Positions 1 to 7,829 of a stretch of 64,000 bases of DNA are shown piece by piece (positions within the stretch are counted from its first letter, which is position 1; every line of letters starts with the position of its first letter). The DNA comes from Faecalicatena contorta (lineage in GTDB: Bacteria > Bacillota > Clostridia > Lachnospirales > Lachnospiraceae), in NCBI RefSeq assembly GCF_039521745.1, contig NZ_BAAACT010000175.1. One strand, 5' to 3'. The position numbers were made by a program, and so were the translations under genes. The notes beneath the pieces are model-generated. The model was not told the DNA's origin. It searched no databases and worked only from the letters and a program-made list of their open reading frames with translations.

Positions 1-205
1 TTTCAATGTCCTGTCCGTTTGCGGAGAATCCGTAAGAGAAAAACCAGGGAACTTGGAGGGTGCTTGCCGCAGTTGGCCCGAATGCCGATGCATTCGCGCC
101 GCCGGCGGCAACAGAATTTGTTTGGTAAAACAAATTCTGCCCTCCAAGTTCCCTGTTTTTTCTCTAACGGATTCTAACCGCGCTCTCTATGGACTTTGAA
201 ATGGC
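1..205. repeat. Nested palindrome 1 (Y-shaped), left edge of window
   Basis: Arms 26-60 and 140-174 are inverted copies matching at 33 of 35 positions. Outside them, 1-25 and 175-205 pair loosely (TTTCAA..GTCC on both sides), so the element probably starts at or before base 1. Inside the stem are two smaller hairpins: one with TTGCCGC/GCGGCAA flanks around GAATGC-CGAT-GCATTC, and one at about 111-139 built on CAGAATTTGTTT/AAACAAATTCTG. The long stem with two inner hairpins is the same plan as the elements at 541-837 and 6102-6394, although the sequence differs. No gene is recognised here. Confidence 0.75.
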
Positions 206-540
206 ATGGACAGCTCCCCCGGAGTCTGCCTCGCCTTTTACTTAGCTTCGTCCGCACCGGACAGCAATTGGGAAGCCGCTTAAGAATGGCGGTGTGACGG
301 GGCCAGCGTATTGAAATGGTAAAACGGCTCGTGTTCGATCCAGTAGGTTTAGGTTGGAAATATGGAGGATATGCAAAGGGGGGCTGTTTGGCAGGCTCGT
401 GTTCGGGCAGCTTACAGTGCCCGCTCTCGCGGTTGGATGAATTGCTGGGGAGTTTTTATGTATCGGTTAGGCTGTTTAATACGCTGGTTCCGTTTGGCGG
501 CTCCTTCTGGGCTGCCGGACTCCCGATTGGAGGCACCCAG
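206..540. other. Intergenic stretch without recognisable gene
   Basis: About 335 bases between two palindromic elements. Short open frames exist, but none has a ribosome site or a protein-like sequence. A motif around 301-313 (CAGCGTATTGA) also occurs at 6453-6463, and the 13-mer ACTCCCGATTGGA near 525 occurs inverted near 6404. The stretch therefore shares small pieces with the other repeat-rich gap. Nothing else was seen. Confidence 0.5.
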
Positions 541-837
541 CCTGTCTGAAACGGGGAGCGTGCTGCCGCCGGGATAAAAGGGTATGGGGGCTGGGAGTTT
601 AGAACGCATGGTTTAGAAGTACTTACGTAAAAGATGCCGCCCACGAGGGATGGGAAATGATTTTCCAAAATCATTTCCCATTCCAACTAAAGCCAGAAAG
701 CATCAGGCTTTCTGGCTGCATGTTGGATGTGCCCTCGTGGGCGGCGTCTTTTATGTTAGTACTTCTCCATAAGTGGGTTACTCCCAGCCTCCATACCCTT
801 TTATCCCGGCGGCAGCACGCTCCCCGTTTCAGACAGG
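541..837. repeat. Nested palindrome 2 (Y-shaped), overlaps the xdhC stop
   Basis: The outer arms 541-598 and 780-837 are inverted copies with one mismatch in 58. A second pair of arms, 615-649 and 732-766, matches at 32 of 35. At the tip are two hairpins, 652-679 (GGGAAATGATTTT/AAAATCATTTCCC) and 691-717 (AGCCAGAAAG/CTTTCTGGCT). The right outer arm contains the last two codons and the TGA of xdhC (829-831), so the element abuts or supplied the gene's 3' end. If transcribed, it would fold into a roughly 300-nt Y-shaped RNA that could stop or protect the xdh message. There is no transposase and no coding capacity. Confidence 0.85.
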
Positions 838-1317
838 CAACCTCCCCTGCATTGTTTTCTCTACCGCGTTGAGGATGTTTTCGTAGCCGGTGCATCTGCA
901 TAAATGGCCGGACAGTAATTTCCTTAGTTCTTCTCTTGTGTATTGTTTTCCGGACTCGAGGATCTCTACTGCGCTCATGATGATTCCGGGGGTGCAGAAG
1001 CCGCATTGTACTGCTGCTTCGTCTATGAAGGCCTGCTGGATATCGGAGAGTTCTCCTCCGGGGCCCATGAGGCCTTCCAGTGTTCGGATTTCTTTTCCAT
1101 CGGCCCATACAGCCAGGTAGATGCAGGAGTTGTAGCATTCTCCGTCTATGATGACGTTGCAGGCTCCGCATTCTCCTACTTCACAGCCTTTTTTTACGCT
1201 GGTCAGACGGTAGTCGTTACGGAGCATGTCTGTCAGAGATGCCCTTACATCTACCATGGTTTCGCGCTTTTCTCCGTTGATTGTGCATGTTACGAGCTTA
1301 TATTGCTTTTCACTCAT
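829..1317 (-). CDS. xdhC: Xanthine dehydrogenase iron-sulfur subunit
   Basis: This is the small 2x[2Fe-2S] subunit of a molybdenum hydroxylase; it passes electrons from the Mo site to FAD. From the ATG at 1317 the protein has 162 residues. The plant-type cluster is shown by CEVGECGAC plus a further Cys about 12 residues on, and the second cluster by CGFC and CRC in the helical C-terminal domain, all in family order. ATG 1317 is chosen because AGGAGGTGT sits 7 nt upstream; a GTG at 1326 would lie inside that ribosome site. The start overlaps the stop of the FAD subunit by 8 nt, indicating coupled translation. It is the last gene of the guaD-xdh operon, and its stop lies within a palindrome arm. 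Confidence 0.93.
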   Translation of the reverse strand: MSEKQYKLVTCTINGEKRETMVDVRASLTDMLRNDYRLTSVKKGCEVGECGACNVIIDGECYNSCIYLAVWADGKEIRTLEGLMGPGGELSDIQQAFIDEAAVQCGFCTPGIIMSAVEILESGKQYTREELRKLLSGHLCRCTGYENILNAVEKTMQGRLPV

Positions 1318-2197
1318 GATAAACACCTCCTGCCAGACGGATTGACTCTTTCAGGGCCCGTTTGCACAGGACCTTTGAGATGTGTTCCCGGAAGGCCTTG
1401 CTGGCTCTCCAGCTGTCTCTTGGGGTTACGTCTTCCAATACAGTGTCACCGATTAATTCTATAGTAGAATCTTCGATCTGCCGGCCTTTGCCGGCCTGTT
1501 CTGCGTGGACGGCACGCATGGGAATCGGGCCGGCTACACCGTAGGCGATCCTTACATCTTCTATTTGTTTTTTGTCTTCGGAAAGCTTTACGTTAACCGA
1601 ACAGCCGAGGGTTGCTATGTCCATAGCTCCCCGCATGGCGTACTTAATGTAATGCCCGCAGTATCCCTCGTACGACTTACGGGGGATGAGGATACCTGTC
1701 TGTATCTCTGCCGGCCTTAAATCGACTTTTCCTGCTTTGATGTAGAATTCCCGGATCGGCAGCTTCCGGATCCCTTCCGGGCCGGTCAGTTCGACGATTG
1801 CATCCCATGCAAAAAGTGTGGACGCAGAGTCTGCTGAGGTAACTCCGTTGCAGGTATTGCCTCCTATGGTACCGATATTGCGAATCTGAGGGCCTCCTAC
1901 CTTGTCTACGGCCTCCCCCAGTACATTGATATATTTTTGTATAACCGGATCTTTTGTTATATGGGAAAAGCTGGTCAGGGAACCGATGCGGATGGTCCCG
2001 TTCTCCTCCAGTTTTACCCCGCGCAGTTCATCCAGGCCAAACAGACTTACCAGCTCTGCTCCTGCGCGCTTGCCCTCTCTCATCTGTACCAGAACGTCGC
2101 TTCCACCGGCAATGATCTGGGCCTGCGGATGCTCCTGAAGCAGTGCAATGGCATGGGTCACGCTCTCTGCCTCGTACAGCGCTTTCATATCATACAT
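1310..2197 (-). CDS. xdhB: Xanthine dehydrogenase FAD-binding subunit
   Basis: This is the medium subunit of a molybdenum hydroxylase (CO dehydrogenase/xanthine dehydrogenase flavoprotein family, 295 residues, usual length). It carries FAD and hands electrons to NAD+ or another acceptor. The N-terminal FAD motif AGGSDVLVQM is followed by the second flavin motif, IGGNTCNG, around residue 110, then the CO_deh_flav C-terminal domain. The ATG at 2197 has GGGAGG about 10 nt upstream. It sits between the large and small subunits, 45 nt after the former and overlapping the latter, so the three are one transcription unit. Substrate is assigned from context (guanine deaminase upstream); another purine or N-heterocycle is possible. 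Confidence 0.92.
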   Translation of the reverse strand: MYDMKALYEAESVTHAIALLQEHPQAQIIAGGSDVLVQMREGKRAGAELVSLFGLDELRGVKLEENGTIRIGSLTSFSHITKDPVIQKYINVLGEAVDKVGGPQIRNIGTIGGNTCNGVTSADSASTLFAWDAIVELTGPEGIRKLPIREFYIKAGKVDLRPAEIQTGILIPRKSYEGYCGHYIKYAMRGAMDIATLGCSVNVKLSEDKKQIEDVRIAYGVAGPIPMRAVHAEQAGKGRQIEDSTIELIGDTVLEDVTPRDSWRASKAFREHISKVLCKRALKESIRLAGGVYHE

Positions 2198-2242
2198 ATC
2201 TCGTATCCTCCCTTCACTAACAACAGTGGACTATGCTCCGGT

Positions 2243-4540
2243 CTATATCAGTCCTTCTTCTTTAAACCGCCTGAAAAGTATATGCGGTGTCAGCGGAATC
2301 TCATCTATAGCCACACCCGTCGCCTGCAGCACGGCATTTCGGATTGCCGGAGCAACGGAACAGACCGGCGGCTCTCCAAGCGCTTTCGTACCATATGCAC
2401 TGGTGGGCTCGTAATTTTCTACAAAATGGCCTTCCAGGTGCGGATGATCCATAAAGGTAGATAACTTGTAGTCCAGGAGGTTATTATTCAGCGGTTTTCC
2501 TGTTTTTTCGTCAAAAATCAGCCTTTCCGATAACCCGTAACCGATCCCCATGCTCATGCCCCCGTGCACCTGGGCCTCGGCCAGGGCCGGATTGATCAGC
2601 TTCCCGCAGTCATGCACGTTGACGATATTTGTCAGTACCGCCCTGCATGCCGGGATATCTACTTCAACCTCCGCAAATGTACATCCGAAGGAATACGCAT
2701 TTGTCTTCGCCTGATAGGTACTCTCCGCGGTCAGATGCCCGTTGTTCGTCAGGCTGTACAGCTTTTCTGTGGCCAGCTCCGCCAGGCTCATGAGAATCTC
2801 CCCGTCTCCTTTCCGGACAATATGACCGTCTATAAGGTCCAGGCTTTCTTTTGTATGCCGGGTCAGTTCCTGGGCCGTGTCCAGAATATGGCTCTTCAAA
2901 AGTGCCGCCGTCTGGTTGATTGAGAATCCGGCCATATAGGTCTGCCTGGATGCATATGCACCGGTTCCGAACGGAGTGATATCCGTATCCTGCACGGTCA
3001 TGACATGGACTTGTTCGAACGGAATTCCCAGTGTCTCCGCTGCCATCTGGCCGAATGCCGTATCCGCACCCTGGCCAATCTCCGTCTCCCCTACCTGTAC
3101 CTGTATGGAACCGTCCTGGTTGAGCACCATCCGGCATGAAGAGGTCTCCAGGGAGATGGGCCACACGCCCGTATTATACCAGAAGGCCGCCACACCGATG
3201 CCTTTTCTGATCTCTCCTGTCTGTCCGTTGTATTCTTGAAACTTCCTGTCATAGTCTATGTATGCTTTTCCCTTTTCCATACACTGATGGAAGGTATCAT
3301 AATGGTTCTTATTTTTAGAAAATCCATCCGTAAATCCTTTTGGCATCAGATATTTCCACCGGAATTCATAGGGGGGGATTCCCAGCGCCTTTGCCACATC
3401 GTCCGTATGGCTCTCCACCGCAAACATTGCCTGCGGGATGCCGTAACCTCTCATAGCCCCGGACACCGGCTTATTCGTAAATACCGTGTAAGCGTCCCCC
3501 TCCACATTCGGACAGGGATAAAGCTGCGTAAATGCCCCCAGCCCCTTTGCCGCAATGCTGTGCCCGTGGGAAGCATAGGCCCCCTGATCTGAGAAACACT
3601 CGATCTTCCGGGCCGCAAAACTGCCGTCGGGCCTCACATAGGAAATGATATGGGTGCGTATGGCGTGCCTTACCCGGTTGGATACAAACGTCTCCTCCCT
3701 GGATACATCCAGCTTTACAAGACGTCCCCCAACAACTGTACTCAGATATGCACAGAGCGGTTCATATAAGATATCCTGCTTATTGCCGAAACCTCCGCCT
3801 ATGTATGGCTTGATCACTCTCACCTGACCCCAGGGGATCCCCAGCGCCTGCCCTACAACTCTGCGGCAGATATGCGGGATCTGTGTGGAGGAGACGATCA
3901 CAATCCGCCCCTGTTCCATATAGGCATAGCAGATAAAATTCTCAATGTGGCAGTGCTGTACCGTGGGTGTGTTATACCAGCCCTCCACACGAATCAGACC
4001 CGGTTCTTTCTTCGCTTCCTCATAATTGCCGTTTTTAATCGTGGTGTGCTTCAGAATATTCCCCGGATACTCCTCGTGGATCAGCGGGGCATCCGCCTCC
4101 ATCGCCTTCTGGACATCCAGCACAAATGGCAGTTCCTCGTATTCTACCTTGATCGCACGCACGGCCTTCGCCGCGGCCACTTCGTTCTCAGCCACCACAG
4201 CCGCCACATCATCCCCGTAAAACCGCACATGGTCCGTCAGGATCAGACGATCCTGTACGTCCTGGTGTGCAGGGTCTGTGGACCACGGATGCCCTGCCGT
4301 TGGAAAATAATTCTTTGGAACGTCAAAACATGTCACAATCTTCACGACACCCGGAATCTGCTCCGCCTCTTTTGTGTCAACGGATTTCACAATACCGTGG
4401 GCAACTGTAGAATGCAGAATCTTAGCCACATAAGCGCTCTTATCGCACAGGTCATCCGTGTACTTGGCGCGTCCCGTCACCTTCTCAAAGGCATCTACCC
4501 GCTTAACACTTTTCCCTACAATGTGTTCCCTATCCTCCAT
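2243..4540 (-). CDS. xdhA: Xanthine dehydrogenase molybdopterin-binding subunit
   Basis: This is the catalytic large subunit (765 residues, matching stand-alone XdhA proteins), hydroxylating hypoxanthine/xanthine at a Mo-pterin site. Visible landmarks are an N-terminal a/b-hammerhead domain opening with GKSVKRVDAFEKVTGRAKY, then IGGGFGNKQD, AMRGYGIPQ, the cofactor-binding GETEIGQGAD, and near the C terminus KALGEPPVCSVAPAIRNA, which carries the family's catalytic Glu. ATG 4540 is preceded by AGGTGG. It follows guaD by 48 nt. Some clostridial relatives are selenium-dependent molybdenum hydroxylases; no selD, yqeB or yqeC is in this window, so selenium dependence cannot be judged. Related aldehyde oxidase-like substrates remain an alternative. 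Confidence 0.92.
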   Translation of the reverse strand: MEDREHIVGKSVKRVDAFEKVTGRAKYTDDLCDKSAYVAKILHSTVAHGIVKSVDTKEAEQIPGVVKIVTCFDVPKNYFPTAGHPWSTDPAHQDVQDRLILTDHVRFYGDDVAAVVAENEVAAAKAVRAIKVEYEELPFVLDVQKAMEADAPLIHEEYPGNILKHTTIKNGNYEEAKKEPGLIRVEGWYNTPTVQHCHIENFICYAYMEQGRIVIVSSTQIPHICRRVVGQALGIPWGQVRVIKPYIGGGFGNKQDILYEPLCAYLSTVVGGRLVKLDVSREETFVSNRVRHAIRTHIISYVRPDGSFAARKIECFSDQGAYASHGHSIAAKGLGAFTQLYPCPNVEGDAYTVFTNKPVSGAMRGYGIPQAMFAVESHTDDVAKALGIPPYEFRWKYLMPKGFTDGFSKNKNHYDTFHQCMEKGKAYIDYDRKFQEYNGQTGEIRKGIGVAAFWYNTGVWPISLETSSCRMVLNQDGSIQVQVGETEIGQGADTAFGQMAAETLGIPFEQVHVMTVQDTDITPFGTGAYASRQTYMAGFSINQTAALLKSHILDTAQELTRHTKESLDLIDGHIVRKGDGEILMSLAELATEKLYSLTNNGHLTAESTYQAKTNAYSFGCTFAEVEVDIPACRAVLTNIVNVHDCGKLINPALAEAQVHGGMSMGIGYGLSERLIFDEKTGKPLNNNLLDYKLSTFMDHPHLEGHFVENYEPTSAYGTKALGEPPVCSVAPAIRNAVLQATGVAIDEIPLTPHILFRRFKEEGLI

Positions 4541-4588
4541 ATTTCCACCTCCGCATCAGATCATTCACTTGACAGACTGTTACCTGCG

Positions 4589-5869
4589 TTAAAACAGCCT
4601 GCTGCCTTCTACATATTTTGCATAGATCTCTCTGTCATCCGAGAAATAAATCATCCGCTCCAGACGTTTTTTCACGTCCAGCGGCTGGGGATGTTCAAGC
4701 CTTATATCATCCAGCACAACCGCGTCCAGCTCATAGCCTTCTTCGAAGCTTCCAACCCTGCCGAAGAACTCTCCTCCGCCTTTTGTGGCCATAAAAAATG
4801 CCTCCTCCACAGTCAACGGCTTTAAGGAATCGTCCAGCAGCCGCCAGCGGAGCTTGGATGCCTGGATGGCGTGGGCCATAGCCGTAAAAATGCTCTCCGT
4901 AGAGCCTCCGGCCACATCGCTTCCCATCCCCACATGAAGTCCTTCAGCCAGGAACCTTCTCACGGGAGCCACACCGGAGGCAATGTTCATATTGGATTCC
5001 GGACAGTGCGCGATATATACACCGTTCTCCTTCATCCTGGCTATTTCTTTCTCATCCGAATATACGCAGTGTGCCATGATCGTCGGGCAGTCCGAACCAA
5101 AGAGGCCAAACTTATCATAAGCATCCCCATAGAACTCCGACCATGGGCAGAGCTCCTTCACCCAGGAAATCTCCCCTGGATTCTCCGATAAATGTGACTG
5201 CAGGGGAAGTTCATAGCGCATCTGGATCATTTTCAGCCGCTCCATCAGGTCATCCGTACAGCTCGGCGTAAAACGGGGAGTCAGGATCGGCCTTGTATGC
5301 TTATATTTCTTATGCAGCACATCCTTGATCCATTCCACAGTCTCCGAAGCAGAGGCCTCCGCCGACTCTTCCCGCAGGTAATCCGGACAATTCCTGTCCA
5401 TATTCACCTTGCCGACCATCGTATTTAACCCAGCTTCCTCCAGCATATCCATCAAAAGAAGGGTTGCCTCTCTGTGCACGGTGGCAAAGATACATGCTCT
5501 GGTGGTAGCGCTTCTGCGCATACGATCCACGAAAATGCGGTATGCCTTCTTCGCGTACTCCGTCTCCCGGAACTTCGCCTCCTCCGGAAATGTATTCGTT
5601 TCCAGCCACTCCAGAAGCTCCATGTCCATCCCCAGCCCCCGGTACGAATACTGCGGTGCATGCACATGCAGGTCCACCAGCCCCGGTATAATCAGCCGGT
5701 CCTCATAATCGGTAATAGGGATTCCTCCATACACAAAAGGCAGAGTCTGGTACACCCCCTTCACCCGTCCGTTTTCACAGACCAGATAGCCGTGTTCGCA
5801 TATCTCCAGTTCCTCTGCACTCCTGCTGTATACAATATTTCCTTTTAATATAAAAATAGATTCATTCAT
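4589..5869 (-). CDS. guaD: Guanine deaminase (amidohydrolase)
   Basis: Hydrolyses guanine to xanthine and ammonia, feeding the xanthine dehydrogenase encoded just downstream. 426 residues, the usual size. Zn ligands of the amidohydrolase barrel are visible: HVHAPQ at about residues 68-73, QSHLSEN, MAHCVYS and GSDVAGGS. The signature LLEWLETNTFPEE shortly after the first metal motif is typical of guanine deaminases and separates it from cytosine or chlorohydrolase relatives. The ATG at 5869 has AGGAGG at 5879-5884; an upstream in-frame extension lacks a ribosome site. It is the first gene of the purine operon and lies directly behind a purine riboswitch. SsnA-type amidohydrolases are the main alternative. 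Confidence 0.88.
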   Translation of the reverse strand: MNESIFILKGNIVYSRSAEELEICEHGYLVCENGRVKGVYQTLPFVYGGIPITDYEDRLIIPGLVDLHVHAPQYSYRGLGMDMELLEWLETNTFPEEAKFRETEYAKKAYRIFVDRMRRSATTRACIFATVHREATLLLMDMLEEAGLNTMVGKVNMDRNCPDYLREESAEASASETVEWIKDVLHKKYKHTRPILTPRFTPSCTDDLMERLKMIQMRYELPLQSHLSENPGEISWVKELCPWSEFYGDAYDKFGLFGSDCPTIMAHCVYSDEKEIARMKENGVYIAHCPESNMNIASGVAPVRRFLAEGLHVGMGSDVAGGSTESIFTAMAHAIQASKLRWRLLDDSLKPLTVEEAFFMATKGGGEFFGRVGSFEEGYELDAVVLDDIRLEHPQPLDVKKRLERMIYFSDDREIYAKYVEGSRLF

Positions 5870-5903
5870 CTGCTGACGCCTCCTTCCCGCATCCCTGCCG
5901 CAC

Positions 5904-5935
5904 AAGTAACTGCAGAGATACCTCCGCAGATACTT
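5904..5935 (-). promoter_or_regulatory. Alternative hairpin of the riboswitch expression platform
   Basis: On the minus strand, AAGTAT-CTGCGGAG-GTAT-CTCTGCAG-TTACTT folds into a 13-bp hairpin with one internal mismatch. Its 5' side reuses the 3' strand of aptamer helix P1, so the two folds exclude each other. There is no U-run after it, so it is not a standard intrinsic terminator; control of translation or an anti-structure is more likely. This is inference from pairing only. Confidence 0.5.
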
Positions 5936-5996
5936 ATAGTCAACTATTCCGGTAGTTGGTAGAAACGTCCATCCGATTATGAACCTATATAAGTAT
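5930..5996 (-). ncRNA. Purine riboswitch (guanine-type)
   Basis: The minus-strand sequence fits the purine aptamer. P1 is ATACTTATA/TATAAGTAT, P2 is GTTCAT/ATGGAC with loop AATCGG, the J2/3 core is GTTTCTACC, P3 is CAACTA/TAGTTG with loop CCGGAA, and J3/1 is ACT. The C in J3/1 (position 74 in the B. subtilis xpt numbering) marks guanine- rather than adenine-binding members. The GG of loop 2 and CC of loop 3 can make the usual loop-loop contact. J1/2 reads TAG where TAA is usual, a possible variant. It sits 60 nt ahead of guanine deaminase, so guanine probably controls its own breakdown. Confidence 0.85.
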
Positions 5997-6024
5997 TCTT
6001 TAATTTTATTATTCTATATATATA

Positions 6025-6053
6025 ATCCTAACACCTCTCAAATTTACTGTCAA
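6025..6053 (-). promoter_or_regulatory. Promoter of the riboswitch-guaD-xdh operon
   Basis: On the minus strand, TTGACA (6048-6053), a 17-nt spacer and TAGGAT (6025-6030). Transcription would start about 20 nt before the aptamer. An A/T-rich TATATATATAG stretch follows immediately. Confidence 0.7.
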
Positions 6054-6078
6054 TACAAACTTTTTAGTTGACAAGCTT

Positions 6079-6096
6079 TAGACTTGGCGACGGATG
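6079..6096. repeat. 18-bp repeat shared with 23330-23347
   Basis: TAGACTTGGCGACGGATG occurs here and, exactly inverted, at 23330-23347. In both places it flanks a palindrome that starts GCGAAAT, so it is part of the same dispersed element. Confidence 0.75.
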
Positions 6097-6101
6097 GGGG
6101 C

Positions 6102-6394
6102 GCGAAATAAAGGGATCGCCGCAGGCCTGCCAAATGCACATATGCCGTTGCGAAGTGCGGACACGAACCTAAGAAATTCTAGGAAGCCGACAGCCAAAAA
6201 AGCAGGGCACAGGGCGGCACATCACGAGAAATCTTATGATTTCTCGCGCTGGGCCGCCTGATTTTGTGATTTGGTGATCACAAAATCTCCCTGCTTTTTT
6301 GGCTGTCGGCTTCCAAGAATTTCTAAGGCCCGCTTTAGCACTTCGCAACGGCATATGTGCATTTGACAGGCCTGCGGCGATCCCTTCATTTCGC
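6102..6394. repeat. Nested palindrome 3 (Y-shaped)
   Basis: Outer arms 6102-6158 and 6338-6394 match at 55 of 57 positions. The second arms, 6168-6207 and 6289-6328, match at 38 of 40. At the tip are hairpins at about 6226-6245 (GAGAAATC/GATTTCTC, within GGCGGC/GCCGCC flanks) and 6260-6287 (GATTTTGTGA/TCACAAAATC). The plan equals palindrome 2: long stem, short asymmetric gap, second stem, two terminal hairpins. The outer arms hold AAATGCACATATGCCGTTG (6132-6150), which is the loop of the hairpin at 23247-23322, so these two share ancestry. It lies upstream of the guaD promoter, between two minus-strand operons. There is no coding capacity. Confidence 0.85.
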
Positions 6395-6444
6395 TAGGTT
6401 AATCCAATCGGGAGTAAAGCGAGTCTACTGGGGGGAGGCTCCGT

Positions 6445-6665
6445 AACGGGGGCAGCGTATTGATTCGTTTGGTGGTATAAAATAGCTCCAGTAAATAAAG
6501 AGGATAGCATCTTCTATAGATAGTAGAATTTACATGATAATCTTGCACTGTAATGGTATATACACACACTCTCTCCAGCAGCAGCGATTAAAACGGTACT
6601 ATAATCACCAATAACGTACTGGGACTTACACGTTCCACCAAAAGAATTAATACGCTGCCCCCGTT
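6445..6665. repeat. Long-spaced inverted repeat
   Basis: Arms 6445-6475 and 6635-6665 match at 29 of 31 positions and enclose 159 bases. Pairing continues loosely inward (CTCCAGTA against TCCCAGTA). The enclosed bases have no convincing gene. Together with palindrome 3 it fills the gap between the MoeA-like gene and the guaD operon. Confidence 0.65.
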
Positions 6666-6773
6666 TTAGAGCCCCTCCCTGTGGGCAAGTTTTTCCCAGC
6701 GACCGGATGTACCAGCTGAAAAACCGGGAAGCCTGCCCCATCCATCGCAAGACTAAAGCTTACGAACTGATCT

Positions 6774-7790
6774 CTATTTCCCAAACCCACAGTTCGGAAA
6801 TGTGCACTGCGGGCATGACAGGCACAGCCCGCCCTGCCCCAGCACCGTAAAGTCTTCTTCCGCCAGCCTTTCTCCTGCCACGATCCGCGGCAGAACCAAA
6901 TCAAAGATTGTTCGCTTCGCGTACATGACGCAGCCCGGCAGCCCCATCACGGGTACATCACCGGCATAGGCAAGCATGAACATCGCTCCCGGCAGAACCG
7001 GCGCCCCATATGTGATGACTTCATCCGCTGCATTGCGGATAGAAAGCGGGGTCCTGTCGTCCGGATCCACGCTCATGCCGCCGGTGCAGACCACCATGTC
7101 CGCCTCATGCCCGAGCCACTCCCTGACGGCTTCGGTCACCATCTCGGAATCGTCATTACATACGGTGTTTCCAAGAACCTCAACCCCGTACTCCTCAAAC
7201 TTTTCAATCACCACAGGAGTAAACTTATCCTGGATTCTCCCGTAGTACACTTCACTTCCCGTAGTCACGATTCCCGCTTTCATCTTCCGGAAAGGCAGAA
7301 TCTGGAAAATGGGTTCATCTCCGCACGCCTGCCTCACCTGCCCCATCTTCTCTTCCTCAATCACCAGAGGCACAACGCGCATGCCGGCTATCTTATCCCC
7401 TTTTCTGACCGGAAAATTCCCGTGCCGGGAAGCCACCACGATCTGCCCCATTCCGTTGATCCGGTTCAGTTTATCACGATCCACTTTCAGAAGGCCGTCA
7501 CAGACAGCTGTCAGCTCAATTTTTCCTTCCTTTACCTCCGAGGGTTCCATATAGCTGCCCTGGCATACCTGACGCAGGATCTCGGCGGCATCGTTCTCAT
7601 GAAGCATTCCCTCCTGTTTTTCCCAGACAAACAGATTCTCCTTGCCCACGGACAGCAGCACCGGAATATCCTCCTTGGTCACGATATGCCCTTTCCGAAA
7701 TACCGCATCTTTTGTAACTCCAGGGATAATCTGTGTGATATCATGGCACAGCACACATCCCTCTGCCTCTTCTGTTCTGATCAGCTTCAT
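6774..7790 (-). CDS. MoeA-like molybdopterin-binding protein
   Basis: 338 residues of the MoCF-binding (MoeA/MogA/CinA) fold, expected to bind molybdopterin and help insert or activate molybdenum. The N-terminal half resembles MoeA linker domains; from about residue 170 the pterin-binding core runs AGIVTTGSEVYYG, VVCTGGMSVDPDDRTP and GAPVLPGAMFMLAY..VMGLPGCVMYAK. It is shorter than true MoeA (about 400) and ends in an unusual Cys-rich tail, CLSCPQCTFPNCGFGK, that could hold a metal. It follows nadE by 39 nt and precedes the purine molybdoenzyme operon, so a role in maturing that enzyme is likely but inferred. ATG 7790 has AGGAGG 10 nt upstream. Confidence 0.82.
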   Translation of the reverse strand: MKLIRTEEAEGCVLCHDITQIIPGVTKDAVFRKGHIVTKEDIPVLLSVGKENLFVWEKQEGMLHENDAAEILRQVCQGSYMEPSEVKEGKIELTAVCDGLLKVDRDKLNRINGMGQIVVASRHGNFPVRKGDKIAGMRVVPLVIEEEKMGQVRQACGDEPIFQILPFRKMKAGIVTTGSEVYYGRIQDKFTPVVIEKFEEYGVEVLGNTVCNDDSEMVTEAVREWLGHEADMVVCTGGMSVDPDDRTPLSIRNAADEVITYGAPVLPGAMFMLAYAGDVPVMGLPGCVMYAKRTIFDLVLPRIVAGERLAEEDFTVLGQGGLCLSCPQCTFPNCGFGK

Positions 7791-7829
7791 CCTGCAATTC
7801 CTCCTTATGCCTAACCGTACTTTTTATTT

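Noticed and set aside
316..609. Small open frames in the left intergenic region
   Set aside because: No ribosome site, no recognisable protein features, and overlap with a palindrome arm.
3872..4825. Open frame antisense to xdhA and guaD
   Set aside because: Shadow of two well-supported genes; composition is unlike a protein.
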